From the NCBI GenBank assembly GCA_002398365.1, contig DGYK01000057.1:43494-107493 (forward strand): a stretch of DNA of 64,000 bases, in the 5' to 3' direction. The stretch is from Flammeovirgaceae bacterium UBA5008. Its GTDB lineage: Bacteria > Bacteroidota > Bacteroidia > Cytophagales > Cyclobacteriaceae. Under the pieces are notes generated by a model. It saw only the letters and a program-made list of their open reading frames with translations. It did not search any database and was not told the origin of the DNA. Made by a program: the position numbers and the translations under genes. Numbering within the stretch: position 1 is the first letter of the stretch; every line of letters starts with the position of its first letter. Positions 45,428-54,534 of this stretch are shown here, piece after piece.

Positions 45428-45564
45428 GTCATTCGACTCATTGCCTCTACTTGCTACGAGTTAATAGCAAGCATTGCATGTTTGTTTCCTATTCTCAAGT
45501 TCTGAGAGGATAACAAAAATTTCCGTTCATTTTTTTAGTACCTAAAACCCATCGGGGTTGCATT

Positions 45565-46347
45565 ATGAAAATATTCAAGTTGCATATTAAAAACATGCTT
45601 TGCGATCGCTGCATTTATGTAGTGCGGCAGATTTTAAATCAGTTCAATGTCTTACGGGTAAAAATCGAACTCGGCCAAGTTTCATTCTTATCAGCAAACG
45701 AGCATATCCTCCCGTTGCTGGAAAAAAGACTTAACGAATTCAACCTGCAAATTATTCATTCAAAGGATGAACAGATTATTGAATCCATCAAACTGGAGGT
45801 AAAGCGATACCTCGATGATATCGAACAGCATGACAAGGCTGGCAAGTTTTCAGACTTTGTAGAGAAGCGATTGTCGAAGAATTACTATAACCTGAGCAAA
45901 CTATTCAGTCGTACAGAAAAAATTACAATTGAGGCCTATTTGATTAGACAACGAATTGAACGGGTGAAGAGACTGCTCCGGGAAGACCAACTCACGCTAA
46001 ATGAAATAGCAGATCGCCTGCACTACACCAACGTGCAGCATCTTTCATCGCAATTTAGGAAGGTCACAGGCTTTTCGGTACGCGAGTATAAAAAGTTGCA
46101 ACGCACGGAACACTCTCACAAATCACTGATGGAGGTCCTTGCTGAAATTCACACCAAGGGATTTGTCAATGCCTTTGACATACACAAGAATAAAATAATT
46201 GTAGCAGGCAATTCAAAGCGCGTAAAAGATGTGACGATAAAAGAGGTTTATCGCTTTGACGAAACACCAAATTCGCTGGGAGACAATGCCCTTTACACCA
46301 TTGAGGATGACCGGGGTAATAAGGGCTATTTGATTTGTCAACACTAA
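45565..46347 (+). CDS. HMA-like/AraC fusion regulator, second copy, with C-terminal extension
   Basis: 260 residues. N-terminal HMA-like domain with MLCDRC (C13, C16), linker, then AraC-type HTH region (about 110-185: LTLNEIADRLHYTNVQHLSSQFRK) aligned with the regulator at 2691-3266. Unlike that copy it has about 75 extra residues at the C-terminus (EVLAEIHTKGFVNAFDIHKN to the end) that do not look like HTH and may be a second sensory or interaction module. It lies 94 bp before the split CusA gene and is probably its activator. Confidence 0.85.
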   Translation: MKIFKLHIKNMLCDRCIYVVRQILNQFNVLRVKIELGQVSFLSANEHILPLLEKRLNEFNLQIIHSKDEQIIESIKLEVKRYLDDIEQHDKAGKFSDFVEKRLSKNYYNLSKLFSRTEKITIEAYLIRQRIERVKRLLREDQLTLNEIADRLHYTNVQHLSSQFRKVTGFSVREYKKLQRTEHSHKSLMEVLAEIHTKGFVNAFDIHKNKIIVAGNSKRVKDVTIKEVYRFDETPNSLGDNALYTIEDDRGNKGYLICQH

Positions 46348-46441
46348 CGGAAAGTATCAGGTGGCAATTAAGTATAAAAAATAGCCAGAATAATTTGACA
46401 CAAGACACGAGGACAAAACGATTTTTAACGTACAGCAATTT

Positions 46442-47731
46442 ATGGTAGAAAAAATAATCAGTTGGGCCATTCACAATCGATTCATGGTTTTGATCGGCAT
46501 CGTGATGATCACTATCGGAGGAATTTATTCTATCAGGGAAACTCCTGTTGATGCAATTCCCGATCTGTCCGAAAACCAGGTCATCGTGTTCACAGAATGG
46601 ATGGGTCGGAATCCGCAGATCATCGAAGACCAAATCACCTATCCGCTGGTAACAAACCTTCAGGGTATTCCCAAAATAAAAACCATTCGTGCGGCATCCA
46701 TGTTTGGCATGAGTTTCATCTTCGTGATCTTCGAAGATGATGCAGAAATCTATTGGTCGCGCACCCGCGTTTTAGAGCGATTGAACTACGCGCAGAAATT
46801 TCTGCCACCTGGTATTACGCCCACCCTTGGCCCGGATGGCACCGGCATCGGACACGTTTTCTGGTACACGTTAAAGGGAGATGGTTACAATCTCGGAGAA
46901 CTACGCGCCTTACAGGATTGGTACGTAAAATTTGCTCTCCAAAATGTGGCGGGGGTAAGTGAAGTGGCTTCCTATGGAGGATTTCAAAAACAATACCAGG
47001 TAGCCATTGATCCGCATAAACTCATCTATTATGGTGTACCCTTGATGGATGTAGCGAAGGCGGTTGTCAACAATAACCGTGATGTCGGAGGCAGTCTCTT
47101 TGAAATGAACGACATGGGGTACATGATCCGTGGCCTCGGCTACATCAAAACACCAGAAGATATCGAAAGCATTTCAGTTGGAACATATCGCTCCATACCG
47201 ATCCGGCTGAAGGATGTTGCCCACATCCAAATGGGTGGTGAGCTAAGATTGGGAATCATCGAAGAAAACGGAGAGGGCGAAGCGGTTGGAGGAATTGTTG
47301 TTATGCGCTATGGCGAGAATGCCAAAGACGTTATTGAGCGAGTGAAGGTGAGGATAGAGGAATTTAAAAAGGGCCTTCCGGAAGGTGTTGAGTTTCATGT
47401 TGCCTATGACCGCAGCGGACTTATCGACAATTCCATTAACACATTGTCCGAAGCTTTGTGGCAGGAAATACTGATTGTATCCATTGTGGTCGTACTCTTC
47501 CTCTTCCATGTGCGCAGCGGCCTTGTGGCCATTGCTTCTATTTTGCTTTCTGTGCTGATAGGCTTTATCCTGATGAAGCTTTTCGGAGTAACATCCAACA
47601 TTATGTCATTGGGGGGAATCGCCCTTGCGATAGGTGATGTCGTTGATCCCGGAATTGTCATGGCCGAAAATGCATACCGTTCGCTGACTAATCGGGTACT
47701 ACAAAAAAACACAAGCGATGAAAACAACTGA
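46442..47731 (+). CDS. cusA: Cus-type heavy-metal RND permease, N-terminal part (frameshifted)
   Basis: 429 residues covering the first periplasmic domain and helices 1-4. ETPVDAIPDLSENQVIVFTEW and GGIALAIGDVVDPGIVMAEN are Cus/Cu-Ag type signatures; the helix-4 motif is altered (D399, D402, P403 where CusA has A-M-V-D-A-A). The frame ends after an A7 run (47703-47709), and the rest of CusA continues in the +1 frame from ATG 47718. Removing one A from the run would restore a single full-length protein of about 1070 residues. Could be a recent frameshift mutation, a slippage site, or a sequencing error. Confidence 0.85.
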   Translation: MVEKIISWAIHNRFMVLIGIVMITIGGIYSIRETPVDAIPDLSENQVIVFTEWMGRNPQIIEDQITYPLVTNLQGIPKIKTIRAASMFGMSFIFVIFEDDAEIYWSRTRVLERLNYAQKFLPPGITPTLGPDGTGIGHVFWYTLKGDGYNLGELRALQDWYVKFALQNVAGVSEVASYGGFQKQYQVAIDPHKLIYYGVPLMDVAKAVVNNNRDVGGSLFEMNDMGYMIRGLGYIKTPEDIESISVGTYRSIPIRLKDVAHIQMGGELRLGIIEENGEGEAVGGIVVMRYGENAKDVIERVKVRIEEFKKGLPEGVEFHVAYDRSGLIDNSINTLSEALWQEILIVSIVVVLFLFHVRSGLVAIASILLSVLIGFILMKLFGVTSNIMSLGGIALAIGDVVDPGIVMAENAYRSLTNRVLQKNTSDENN

Positions 47732-49652
47732 AAAACAACGTATAGGGCACACCAAAGAAATTTCTGATGAAGAACGTGTGACCATTATAGAAGAGTCATC
47801 CAAAACAGTTGGGCGATCTATCTTCTTCTCCGTGATCATTATGATCGTCTCATTTGCCCCGGTTCTTTTTCTCACAGGCCAGGAAAGCAAATTGTTTTCT
47901 CCGTTGGTATTGACGAAAACATTTTCGCTGCTGGGTGCAGCCTTGTTGGCCATCACCGTATCGCCCATGCTGGCGAGGGTATTTGTAAAAGGACGGTTAG
48001 TGCCGGAGAGCCGCAATCCAGTGTCGAACTTCTTTGTGAGAATTTATACACCGGTTATCCGCCTGTGCCAGCGATTTAAGTATGTAACGCTTGCAATCTG
48101 CTTTGTACTGGTTGCAGGCAGCACTCCTTTTGTGCTCAATCTTGGCACCGAGTTCATGCCACCCTTGGATGAAGGTTCGCTGTTGATGATGCCTGTCACC
48201 TTACCTGATGTTTCCAACGCGGAGGCTAAACGAATAATACAAATACAGGATCGCATATTAAAAAGTATCCCCGAAGTAGAAAATGTACTGGGCAAGGCAG
48301 GACGTGCTTATACGGCTACCGACAACTCTCCCATGTCCATGATTGAAACAATCGTGGTGCTCAAACCAAAATCAAAATGGAGAGAAGGGATGACGAAAGA
48401 AAAGCTCATCGCGGAGATGAACGAGCGCGTTCGTATTCCCGGGGTGGTGGTGGGATGGACACAGCCCATCATCAACCGGATCAACATGCTTTCTACTGGC
48501 ATCCGCACCGATGTTGGAGTGAAAGTATTCGGCTCAAATCTCGACTCGCTATTCATCCTTACGGCCGAAATTGAAAAAGCACTAAGAGGTATTAACGGAT
48601 TAACCGACCTCTATCTGGAGCAACTCACCGGTGGGAAATACCTCAATATAAAAATCAACCGCGAAGCAATTGCCCGCTATGCGCTCAGCGTAGAAGATGT
48701 GAACATGGTCATTGAAACGGCCTTGGGTGGTATGATCCTCACAAACACAGTTGAAGGACGCGAGCGTTTCACTATTACAGTCAGGTTGGCTCAAGATTAT
48801 CGAAACGACCTCGATGAGATCAAACGTGTGCCGGTGCAAACAGCCTCGTACGGTGTTGTTCCCCTGTCTGCGCTGGCTACTATCTCAGTAGTAGAAGGAC
48901 CACCCATGATCAATTCGGAAAACACGAGACTTCGCGGAACAGTGTTGTTCAACGTGCGAGGCCGAGATATGGGAAGTGTTGTAAATGAAGCGAAAGCAAA
49001 AATCGATACTCAATTCAAAAAACTCCCCAAAGGTTACTACATCCAGTGGAGCGGCCAGTACGAAAACCAGGTGCGTGCCGAAAAGCGATTGATGATCATC
49101 ATTCCTATTACGCTGTTGGTTATCGGAATTATTTTATACATCACATTTCACACATTTCGTGAAGTAATTATTGTGTTTGTCAGCGTACCGGTTGCGCTGG
49201 TTGGCGGAGTTTACTCTTTGTACTTCTATAACGTAAACTTTTCTGTAGCAGTAGCGGTGGGATTTATCGCCTTGTTCGGAGTAGCTGTAGAGACGGGGGT
49301 TTTGATGATCGCCTACATGAATGATTCTATCAAACGACTAGTGGAAAGTAAGAAGGCTGCCAATGAGTCCATCAATAGACAAAACTTGCAGGACTCCATT
49401 TTCGAAGGCGCTGTACCGCGAGTAAGGCCGTTGCTGATGACCGTGCTGGCTAACATCCTGGGGTTAATCCCGATACTCATCTCTACAGGCACAGGCAGTG
49501 ATGTGATGAAGCCCATTGCCATACCGTTTGTGTTCGGCTTGGTCTCTTCTACCATTTTCGTGTTGGTGGTGCTGCCGGTATTCTACCAGGTGGTCAGGGA
49601 ATATGAATTGAAAAAAACTGGAACACTCAAAGTCTTGGATATTGAAGAATAA
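47718..49652 (+). CDS. cusA: Cus-type heavy-metal RND permease, C-terminal part (frameshifted)
   Basis: 644 residues matching the second half of CusA: FFSVIIMIVSFAPVLFLTGQ (helices 5-6), the second periplasmic domain with EFMPPLDEGSLLMMPVTLPD, and GFIALFGVAVETGVLMIAY. It overlaps the N-terminal part by 14 bp in the +1 frame. ATG 47718 is only the first start codon in this frame; a joined product would shift frame inside the A7 run just upstream. Two adaptor genes follow. Confidence 0.85.
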   Translation: MKTTEKQRIGHTKEISDEERVTIIEESSKTVGRSIFFSVIIMIVSFAPVLFLTGQESKLFSPLVLTKTFSLLGAALLAITVSPMLARVFVKGRLVPESRNPVSNFFVRIYTPVIRLCQRFKYVTLAICFVLVAGSTPFVLNLGTEFMPPLDEGSLLMMPVTLPDVSNAEAKRIIQIQDRILKSIPEVENVLGKAGRAYTATDNSPMSMIETIVVLKPKSKWREGMTKEKLIAEMNERVRIPGVVVGWTQPIINRINMLSTGIRTDVGVKVFGSNLDSLFILTAEIEKALRGINGLTDLYLEQLTGGKYLNIKINREAIARYALSVEDVNMVIETALGGMILTNTVEGRERFTITVRLAQDYRNDLDEIKRVPVQTASYGVVPLSALATISVVEGPPMINSENTRLRGTVLFNVRGRDMGSVVNEAKAKIDTQFKKLPKGYYIQWSGQYENQVRAEKRLMIIIPITLLVIGIILYITFHTFREVIIVFVSVPVALVGGVYSLYFYNVNFSVAVAVGFIALFGVAVETGVLMIAYMNDSIKRLVESKKAANESINRQNLQDSIFEGAVPRVRPLLMTVLANILGLIPILISTGTGSDVMKPIAIPFVFGLVSSTIFVLVVLPVFYQVVREYELKKTGTLKVLDIEE

Positions 49653-49657
49653 ACATC

Positions 49658-50878
49658 ATGAAAAAAATCACGCTATATATAATGGTCGCCTTATCCATAC
49701 TCTTTTACGGGTGTAAAAAAGAATCGCATGATGGGCACAACAAACATGGAACCCATCCGGGAGATGAAGCAAGCCAAAAAGCGCTTTCCATTTCGGCAGA
49801 GCCAACTAACCGAAAAGTTATTTCAAGCCAGGCGTTAGTAAAGCCAATAAAGCAACTTCAATCAAGTCCGGTAAACGCGTATGGATTTATTGCCCTTGAC
49901 GAACGCAGGAGTAACCAAGTAGCCGCACGGGTGGGTGGCCGGATCGAAAAGCTTTATGTAAAGTATGAAAATCAATTTGTGCGCAAAGGCGATAAAATAC
50001 TCGAACTCTACAGTCCCGACCTCAACACCAATCAGGAAGAACTACTGTATGCACATAGAGTTGACCCCGAAGGTGAAATTACAAAACATGCCGCTCACAA
50101 ACTTAAACTGCTGGGAATAACCGATGCTCAGATAAAACAAATTATCGAATCGGGCAAAACGTTATTCACACTTTCCATCTACAGTCTGTATGACGGATAT
50201 ATTTTTTATTCCCCATCAACCCAAATGCCCCCAACGGAAACAGCAATGACTTCTTCAGCAGGAAGTAAAATGGGTGGCGGCATGGGTTCGGGTTCCCAAC
50301 AAAAACAGCCAGCCTCATCTTTTTCGACTTCAGCATCAGAACCAGTCCGTGAAGGAGCATACGTTTCGCCAGGGCAAACACTCTTTTGGATCAATGACCT
50401 TCGTGAGGTGTGGGGTATTCTATCCGTGGACAACCTTCATCAGGATGAGATAGCGCTGAACGATAGTGTAACGTTGACGAGTGAGTTGGTTCCTGATAAA
50501 CCGATTAAGACCATTGTGCGATACATCGAGCCACAATATGCCACAGGTCAGAAGTTCATCCAGGTTCGTTTGTATCTGTCAAATGTTGATAGAAACCTCC
50601 GTATCAATTCGCTATTGGAAGCCACCATCTACCCAAAAACAAAAGAGTCGTTGACGTTGCCTGCAACCAGCATTCTGTACTTAGGTGGAAGGCAGGCCGT
50701 ATGGAAAAAAGTGGGGCAAACCGAAGAAGGTACTCACATTTTGGAAATCAGGTTCGTGAGGCTTGGTCCGGTTTCGCAAGGACGGGTAACCGTGTTGAGC
50801 GGATTGAAGGCTGACGATGAGGTGGCACTGGATGCTGGGTACTTAATGGATCGTGAGAGTTTGGTTAAACCAGAATGA
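49658..50878 (+). CDS. CusB-like RND adaptor (first of two)
   Basis: 406 residues. Lipobox LFYGCKK (Cys 19), then a His-rich N-terminus (HDGHNKHGTHPGDEA), lipoyl half-motif AARVGGRIEKLYVKYENQFV, helical hairpin (about 100-165), a Ser/Gly/Met-rich linker (MTSSAGSKMGGGMGSGSQ, unusual, possibly metal-binding) and a beta-barrel. It starts 5 bp after the CusA stop. Met/His-rich adaptors fit Cu+/Ag+ handling. Confidence 0.88.
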   Translation: MKKITLYIMVALSILFYGCKKESHDGHNKHGTHPGDEASQKALSISAEPTNRKVISSQALVKPIKQLQSSPVNAYGFIALDERRSNQVAARVGGRIEKLYVKYENQFVRKGDKILELYSPDLNTNQEELLYAHRVDPEGEITKHAAHKLKLLGITDAQIKQIIESGKTLFTLSIYSLYDGYIFYSPSTQMPPTETAMTSSAGSKMGGGMGSGSQQKQPASSFSTSASEPVREGAYVSPGQTLFWINDLREVWGILSVDNLHQDEIALNDSVTLTSELVPDKPIKTIVRYIEPQYATGQKFIQVRLYLSNVDRNLRINSLLEATIYPKTKESLTLPATSILYLGGRQAVWKKVGQTEEGTHILEIRFVRLGPVSQGRVTVLSGLKADDEVALDAGYLMDRESLVKPE

Positions 50879-50881
50879 GTT

Positions 50882-51982
50882 ATGAAAAGAGATACGATTT
50901 ATATAACCCTATTAATTCTCGCCCTCTCAGCATCCTGTGAGAAGAAACAAGAACAGGCGCACGAAGGACATGGCGAGGAGCATGAAGCTATGCTCTCATT
51001 GGCAGAACAGGAAAGAATAGTTGCTAACATTCAGATCGACACGGCACAAGTCAAAACAATCTTTGAAGAGACAACCTTGATTGGCACTGCTGCGGTGGAT
51101 GAACGGAACATCAATCTAGTCAGCTCCCGTGTAAAGGGCAGAATCGACAAACTATTTGTGCGCAACCCTGGCACATTCGTGAAAACCAGAGATCCACTAT
51201 ACAGTATCTATAGCGAAGAACTGTTGTCATACGAAAACGAATACCTGCTGGCCATCGATGAAAATAGAAAAGCTACTACTCAAAAAGAGATTACTCAAAG
51301 AATGGTCGATGCATCTCGGAGACGCCTTGAGCTTTGGACGCTGACGGAAAAACAAATCAATGAACTCGAAAAGACGAAAAGCATTTCTCCACTGATCACC
51401 TTCTACTCTAACCGCAGTGGGTATTTATCAGACCTGCTCGTGCGCGAGGGTGAATACGTTGAGATCGGTAGCCCCATGTTCAGGCTGGCAGACTTAAGTA
51501 GTTTGTGGATCGAAGCCCAATTATACAGCAGTGAGATCAATTACCTAAGACAGTCACCCACACTTGAAGTGGAGTTTGAAGCTTTTCCGGGCGAACGCAT
51601 CAAAGGTGAGATTGTGTACGATAACCCACGACTGGAGGACAATACGAAGATCAACCTGGTGCGCATCAAAGTTGACAATCAGAAGGGAAATTATAAGCCT
51701 GGCCTGATGGCGTATGTGTACTTGAAGCGGAACCGAAAAGAGACCCTTGTCATTCCCAAGTCTGCCTTGCTTTTGGAAAATAACGTAATCGTTTGGGTGG
51801 AAACCAGTGACGGCATGTTCGAACAACACATGGTGGACATTGGCATTCAGAACAAACGCGAAGTAGAGATACTCAGCGGACTATCACCGGGCGACAAGAT
51901 AGTGACCCGTGGTGGTTTTCTGCTGAACAGTGCATGGAAAGTAAAACAAGGTGGCGGTGCGATGAGTGGGATGAAAATGTGA
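50882..51982 (+). CDS. CusB-like RND adaptor (second of two)
   Basis: 366 residues. Lipobox LSASCEKK near 18, His/Glu-rich start (AHEGHGEEHEAM), lipoyl halves SSRVKGRIDKLFVRNPGTFV and SNRSGYLSDLLVREGEYVEI, helical hairpin, and a C-terminal Met-rich GGGAMSGMKM. It starts 3 bp after the first adaptor gene. Two different adaptors with one permease and no outer-membrane channel in the operon is unusual; a CzcC/TolC protein encoded elsewhere must serve. Confidence 0.88.
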   Translation: MKRDTIYITLLILALSASCEKKQEQAHEGHGEEHEAMLSLAEQERIVANIQIDTAQVKTIFEETTLIGTAAVDERNINLVSSRVKGRIDKLFVRNPGTFVKTRDPLYSIYSEELLSYENEYLLAIDENRKATTQKEITQRMVDASRRRLELWTLTEKQINELEKTKSISPLITFYSNRSGYLSDLLVREGEYVEIGSPMFRLADLSSLWIEAQLYSSEINYLRQSPTLEVEFEAFPGERIKGEIVYDNPRLEDNTKINLVRIKVDNQKGNYKPGLMAYVYLKRNRKETLVIPKSALLLENNVIVWVETSDGMFEQHMVDIGIQNKREVEILSGLSPGDKIVTRGGFLLNSAWKVKQGGGAMSGMKM

Positions 51983-52049
51983 GAACCGCCACCATTTATA
52001 AAACATGGACACAACGATAAAACGATTTATAAATCTAAATACAAAACAA

Positions 52050-52442
52050 ATGAAACCGTCAACCAAAATCATTTTGCCTTCAGCACTGGCTTTAGGCTTT
52101 TTACTGACTGCATGCGACAATGACAAATTTGCCGAAGAACTACGTGTGGTAAAAGACAATGTTTCTTTTGCCTTGGACATTCAACCAATTCTAAGCGGGC
52201 AATGTGCCGGATGCCATAATCCCGCAAATGTGAATCCTGACCTGCGAAAGGGTTTCGCCTACAGTTCACTAACAGAAGATGAAGAAGGAATCATCCCGGG
52301 CGATTCCGAGGGTAGCGAACTTATGGAGATGCTAGAGTGGAACAGTGCGGATGGTAACAATATGCCTCCGGCAACACCCATTTCGCCCCTGCAAATCGGG
52401 CTCATTAAAAAATGGATCGATGAAGGTGCTCAAAACAATTAG
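52050..52442 (+). CDS. Lipoprotein c-type cytochrome (PSCyt1-like)
   Basis: 130 residues from ATG 52050. Lipobox LLTAC (Cys22), one heme site CAGCH (C52, C55, H56), and the later pattern DGNNMPPATPISPLQ with a candidate axial Met, followed by IKKWIDEGA, typical of planctomycete-type cytochrome-c domains. It is anchored at the membrane surface and opens the redox operon that runs to about 58845. Confidence 0.85.
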   Translation: MKPSTKIILPSALALGFLLTACDNDKFAEELRVVKDNVSFALDIQPILSGQCAGCHNPANVNPDLRKGFAYSSLTEDEEGIIPGDSEGSELMEMLEWNSADGNNMPPATPISPLQIGLIKKWIDEGAQNN

Positions 52443-52462
52443 TAAACTAAAATAATACAATC

Positions 52463-53302
52463 ATGAAACGCTTCAATACACTCTCTTTCATTCTTCTTTT
52501 ATTGTTGTCCACCAAACTGTTTGCGCAGGAAGCCGACTCACTGGCAGAAAAAAAAGATAAACCTCAGCGCAATGCCTTTCAAAGTGCATGGTTGATTGAC
52601 AACGTCACGGGTGTTCTCAACCCAAAGAAGACGTTGCAGTTCGATATTCAACATCGCTTTGGTTTAATCAACAGTGGCAACAATGACTTAGCTGGTTTTT
52701 GGGGGCCATCCAATATCCGCCTAGCGCTCGCTTACTCCATTTCCGATCGCATCACCATCGGGTTTGGTACCACCAAAGATTATCGGTTGCAGGATTTTAA
52801 TATCAAAGTGGGCTTGATCCGCCAGACGCGGTCGGGTAAAGTACCAGTCAGCATCGCCTTTTATGGCAACACGGCCATTGACACAAGAGCGGCTTCCTTC
52901 TTCCTCAAAGAATCCAATCGTTTTTCCTATTTCAGTCAACTGCTGATTATGAGAAGATTTAACCAGTCTATATCACTTCAGGTTGCTCCCAGTTTCGCGC
53001 ATTACAACCTTGTCGATCCTTCCGTTTCAAACAATGTGTTTGCGTTGGCCGTGGGTGGAAAAGCAAACATCAGCGACAAGACCGCAATCATCATCGACTA
53101 TAACCAACCCTTTGGTGATTTTTCGAGCAACCCCGGGCTGGCACTTGGCATAGAAATGTCAACCGGCTCGCACGCCTTTCAGGTTTTTGTGGGCAACTAC
53201 AATCGCATTTTACCGCAAGCCAATTACTTCCTGAATGAAAATAAACTCTCCGAAAGACAATTCCTGATTGGATTCAACATCAACCGACTTTGGAATTTTT
53301 AA
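52463..53302 (+). CDS. DUF5777-family beta-barrel protein
   Basis: 279 residues: signal peptide (about 1-21, LFAQ), then NVTGVLNPKKTLQFDIQHRF, FWGPSNIRLALAYS and a terminal NRLWNF, the DUF5777 pattern. Predicted outer-membrane barrel of unknown function; in Bacteroidota it is regularly found beside c-type cytochromes, as here (21-bp gap). Confidence 0.85.
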   Translation: MKRFNTLSFILLLLLSTKLFAQEADSLAEKKDKPQRNAFQSAWLIDNVTGVLNPKKTLQFDIQHRFGLINSGNNDLAGFWGPSNIRLALAYSISDRITIGFGTTKDYRLQDFNIKVGLIRQTRSGKVPVSIAFYGNTAIDTRAASFFLKESNRFSYFSQLLIMRRFNQSISLQVAPSFAHYNLVDPSVSNNVFALAVGGKANISDKTAIIIDYNQPFGDFSSNPGLALGIEMSTGSHAFQVFVGNYNRILPQANYFLNENKLSERQFLIGFNINRLWNF

Positions 53303-53313
53303 AAATCAAAACT

Positions 53314-53571
53314 ATGAAAAACGATCCACTCTCCCGAAGAAAATTTTTAGGTGCAGGCCTCACGCTCCCATTCCTGAGCGTTGCAGGGAAACTGCCGGCA
53401 AATCCTTCCGATGATAAAGTGGAGGATACCGAATTCACAACCATGCTTAACGCAGAGGGCAAGGCTGTAAAGGTGCGAACAAGCGAGCTGAAAAATGCGA
53501 AGGTCATTGAAGAGAAAATGTCGAACCAGTCGTTGCTGAGTTGGCTAAAACCAAAAGCTTTTTCAAAATAG
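53314..53571 (+). CDS. Small Tat-exported protein
   Basis: 85 residues. A twin-arginine signal SRRKFLGAGLTLPFLSVAG (about 7-25) is followed by about 55 polar residues with no cofactor motif. A mature segment EFTTMLNAEGKAVKVRTSEL resembles VELMSTDGTLMQVPASAV just after the Tat signal of the next gene's ferredoxin, so the two may be related. Probably a small accessory or assembly factor of the complex. The start at 53314 puts RR close to the N-terminus. Confidence 0.75.
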   Translation: MKNDPLSRRKFLGAGLTLPFLSVAGKLPANPSDDKVEDTEFTTMLNAEGKAVKVRTSELKNAKVIEEKMSNQSLLSWLKPKAFSK

Positions 53572-53577
53572 GAACCT

Positions 53578-54534
53578 ATGGAAAAAGAAAAAAATAGTGA
53601 CCAGAAATCCAGACGCAACTTTGTTGAACGGGGTTTGAAATTTGGCTTACTCACCGCAGCAAGCGGAGCGTTGCTTGCCAAAGTGTTTGGAAAATCTGGA
53701 AACACCGAATCAGCAGAAACTGTTGAGCTGATGTCCACCGATGGCACGTTGATGCAGGTGCCAGCCTCGGCTGTTTCGCATGCTCATGAAAGTAAATCGG
53801 CCTACAATCCCCGTGAAGGATTTTCCAACCGGAAATTTGTGATGGTTGTTGATTTGGCCAAATGCAGAAACGCCAGGAAGTGCCAAAGCTCTTGCAACAA
53901 AAACCATTACATCACCGGAGAAAATGCGTGGATCAAAATCTATAAGATGCAGGAATCTGAAAAGTCTGCACCGTACTGGCAACCTACGTTATGTCAGCAT
54001 TGCGATGAGCCAGCCTGTGTCAAGGTTTGCCCGGTGGATGCCACATTCAAGCGAAGAGATGGTATTGTGTTGATTGACAACAATCGGTGCATCGGCTGTA
54101 GATTTTGTATGGCGGCTTGCCCGTATTCGGTTAGGGTTTTCAACTGGTCTGACTCTTGGCAGGGCGATGCTGTGGAACAAGCTGCATATACTCCTGACTA
54201 TGCTGGAGTACCGAGTCAAAAAGGTACGGTAGATAAATGTGACTTCTGCCCGCACATGATTGACAAAGGCGAGTTGCCGCATTGTGTGAGTGCTTGCCCC
54301 AATGATGTGTTCAGTTTTGGCGATATGTATGAAGACACCGTGACCAACGGCAGCGGTCAATCCTTCAAACTGAGTAAACTTCTAAAAGACCGCGCGGGCT
54401 ACCGGCTGATGGAAAACCTGGGCACGCAACCGAGTGTCTATTATTTGCCACCCAGCGACAGAGTAGTTGACTTTGAAGAGGGCATGAAGAATTACACTGA
54501 GTTTCAATCAGTCGATAAACCACAAGAGCCATGA
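53578..54534 (+). CDS. Tat-exported four-cluster ferredoxin subunit (DmsB/PsrB/NrfC-like)
   Basis: 318 residues. Tat signal with SRRNF (11-15), then cysteine groups: CRNARKCQSSC (C96, C102, C106), CQHCDEPACVKVCP, CIGCRFCMAACP and CDFCPHM...CVSACP. This is the electron-transfer subunit of a membrane-bound quinone oxidoreductase, located outside the inner membrane. The first group lacks the usual CxxC start (it is C-x5-C-x3-C). It overlaps the NrfD-type subunit by 4 bp. No catalytic molybdopterin subunit accompanies it. Confidence 0.92.
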   Translation: MEKEKNSDQKSRRNFVERGLKFGLLTAASGALLAKVFGKSGNTESAETVELMSTDGTLMQVPASAVSHAHESKSAYNPREGFSNRKFVMVVDLAKCRNARKCQSSCNKNHYITGENAWIKIYKMQESEKSAPYWQPTLCQHCDEPACVKVCPVDATFKRRDGIVLIDNNRCIGCRFCMAACPYSVRVFNWSDSWQGDAVEQAAYTPDYAGVPSQKGTVDKCDFCPHMIDKGELPHCVSACPNDVFSFGDMYEDTVTNGSGQSFKLSKLLKDRAGYRLMENLGTQPSVYYLPPSDRVVDFEEGMKNYTEFQSVDKPQEP

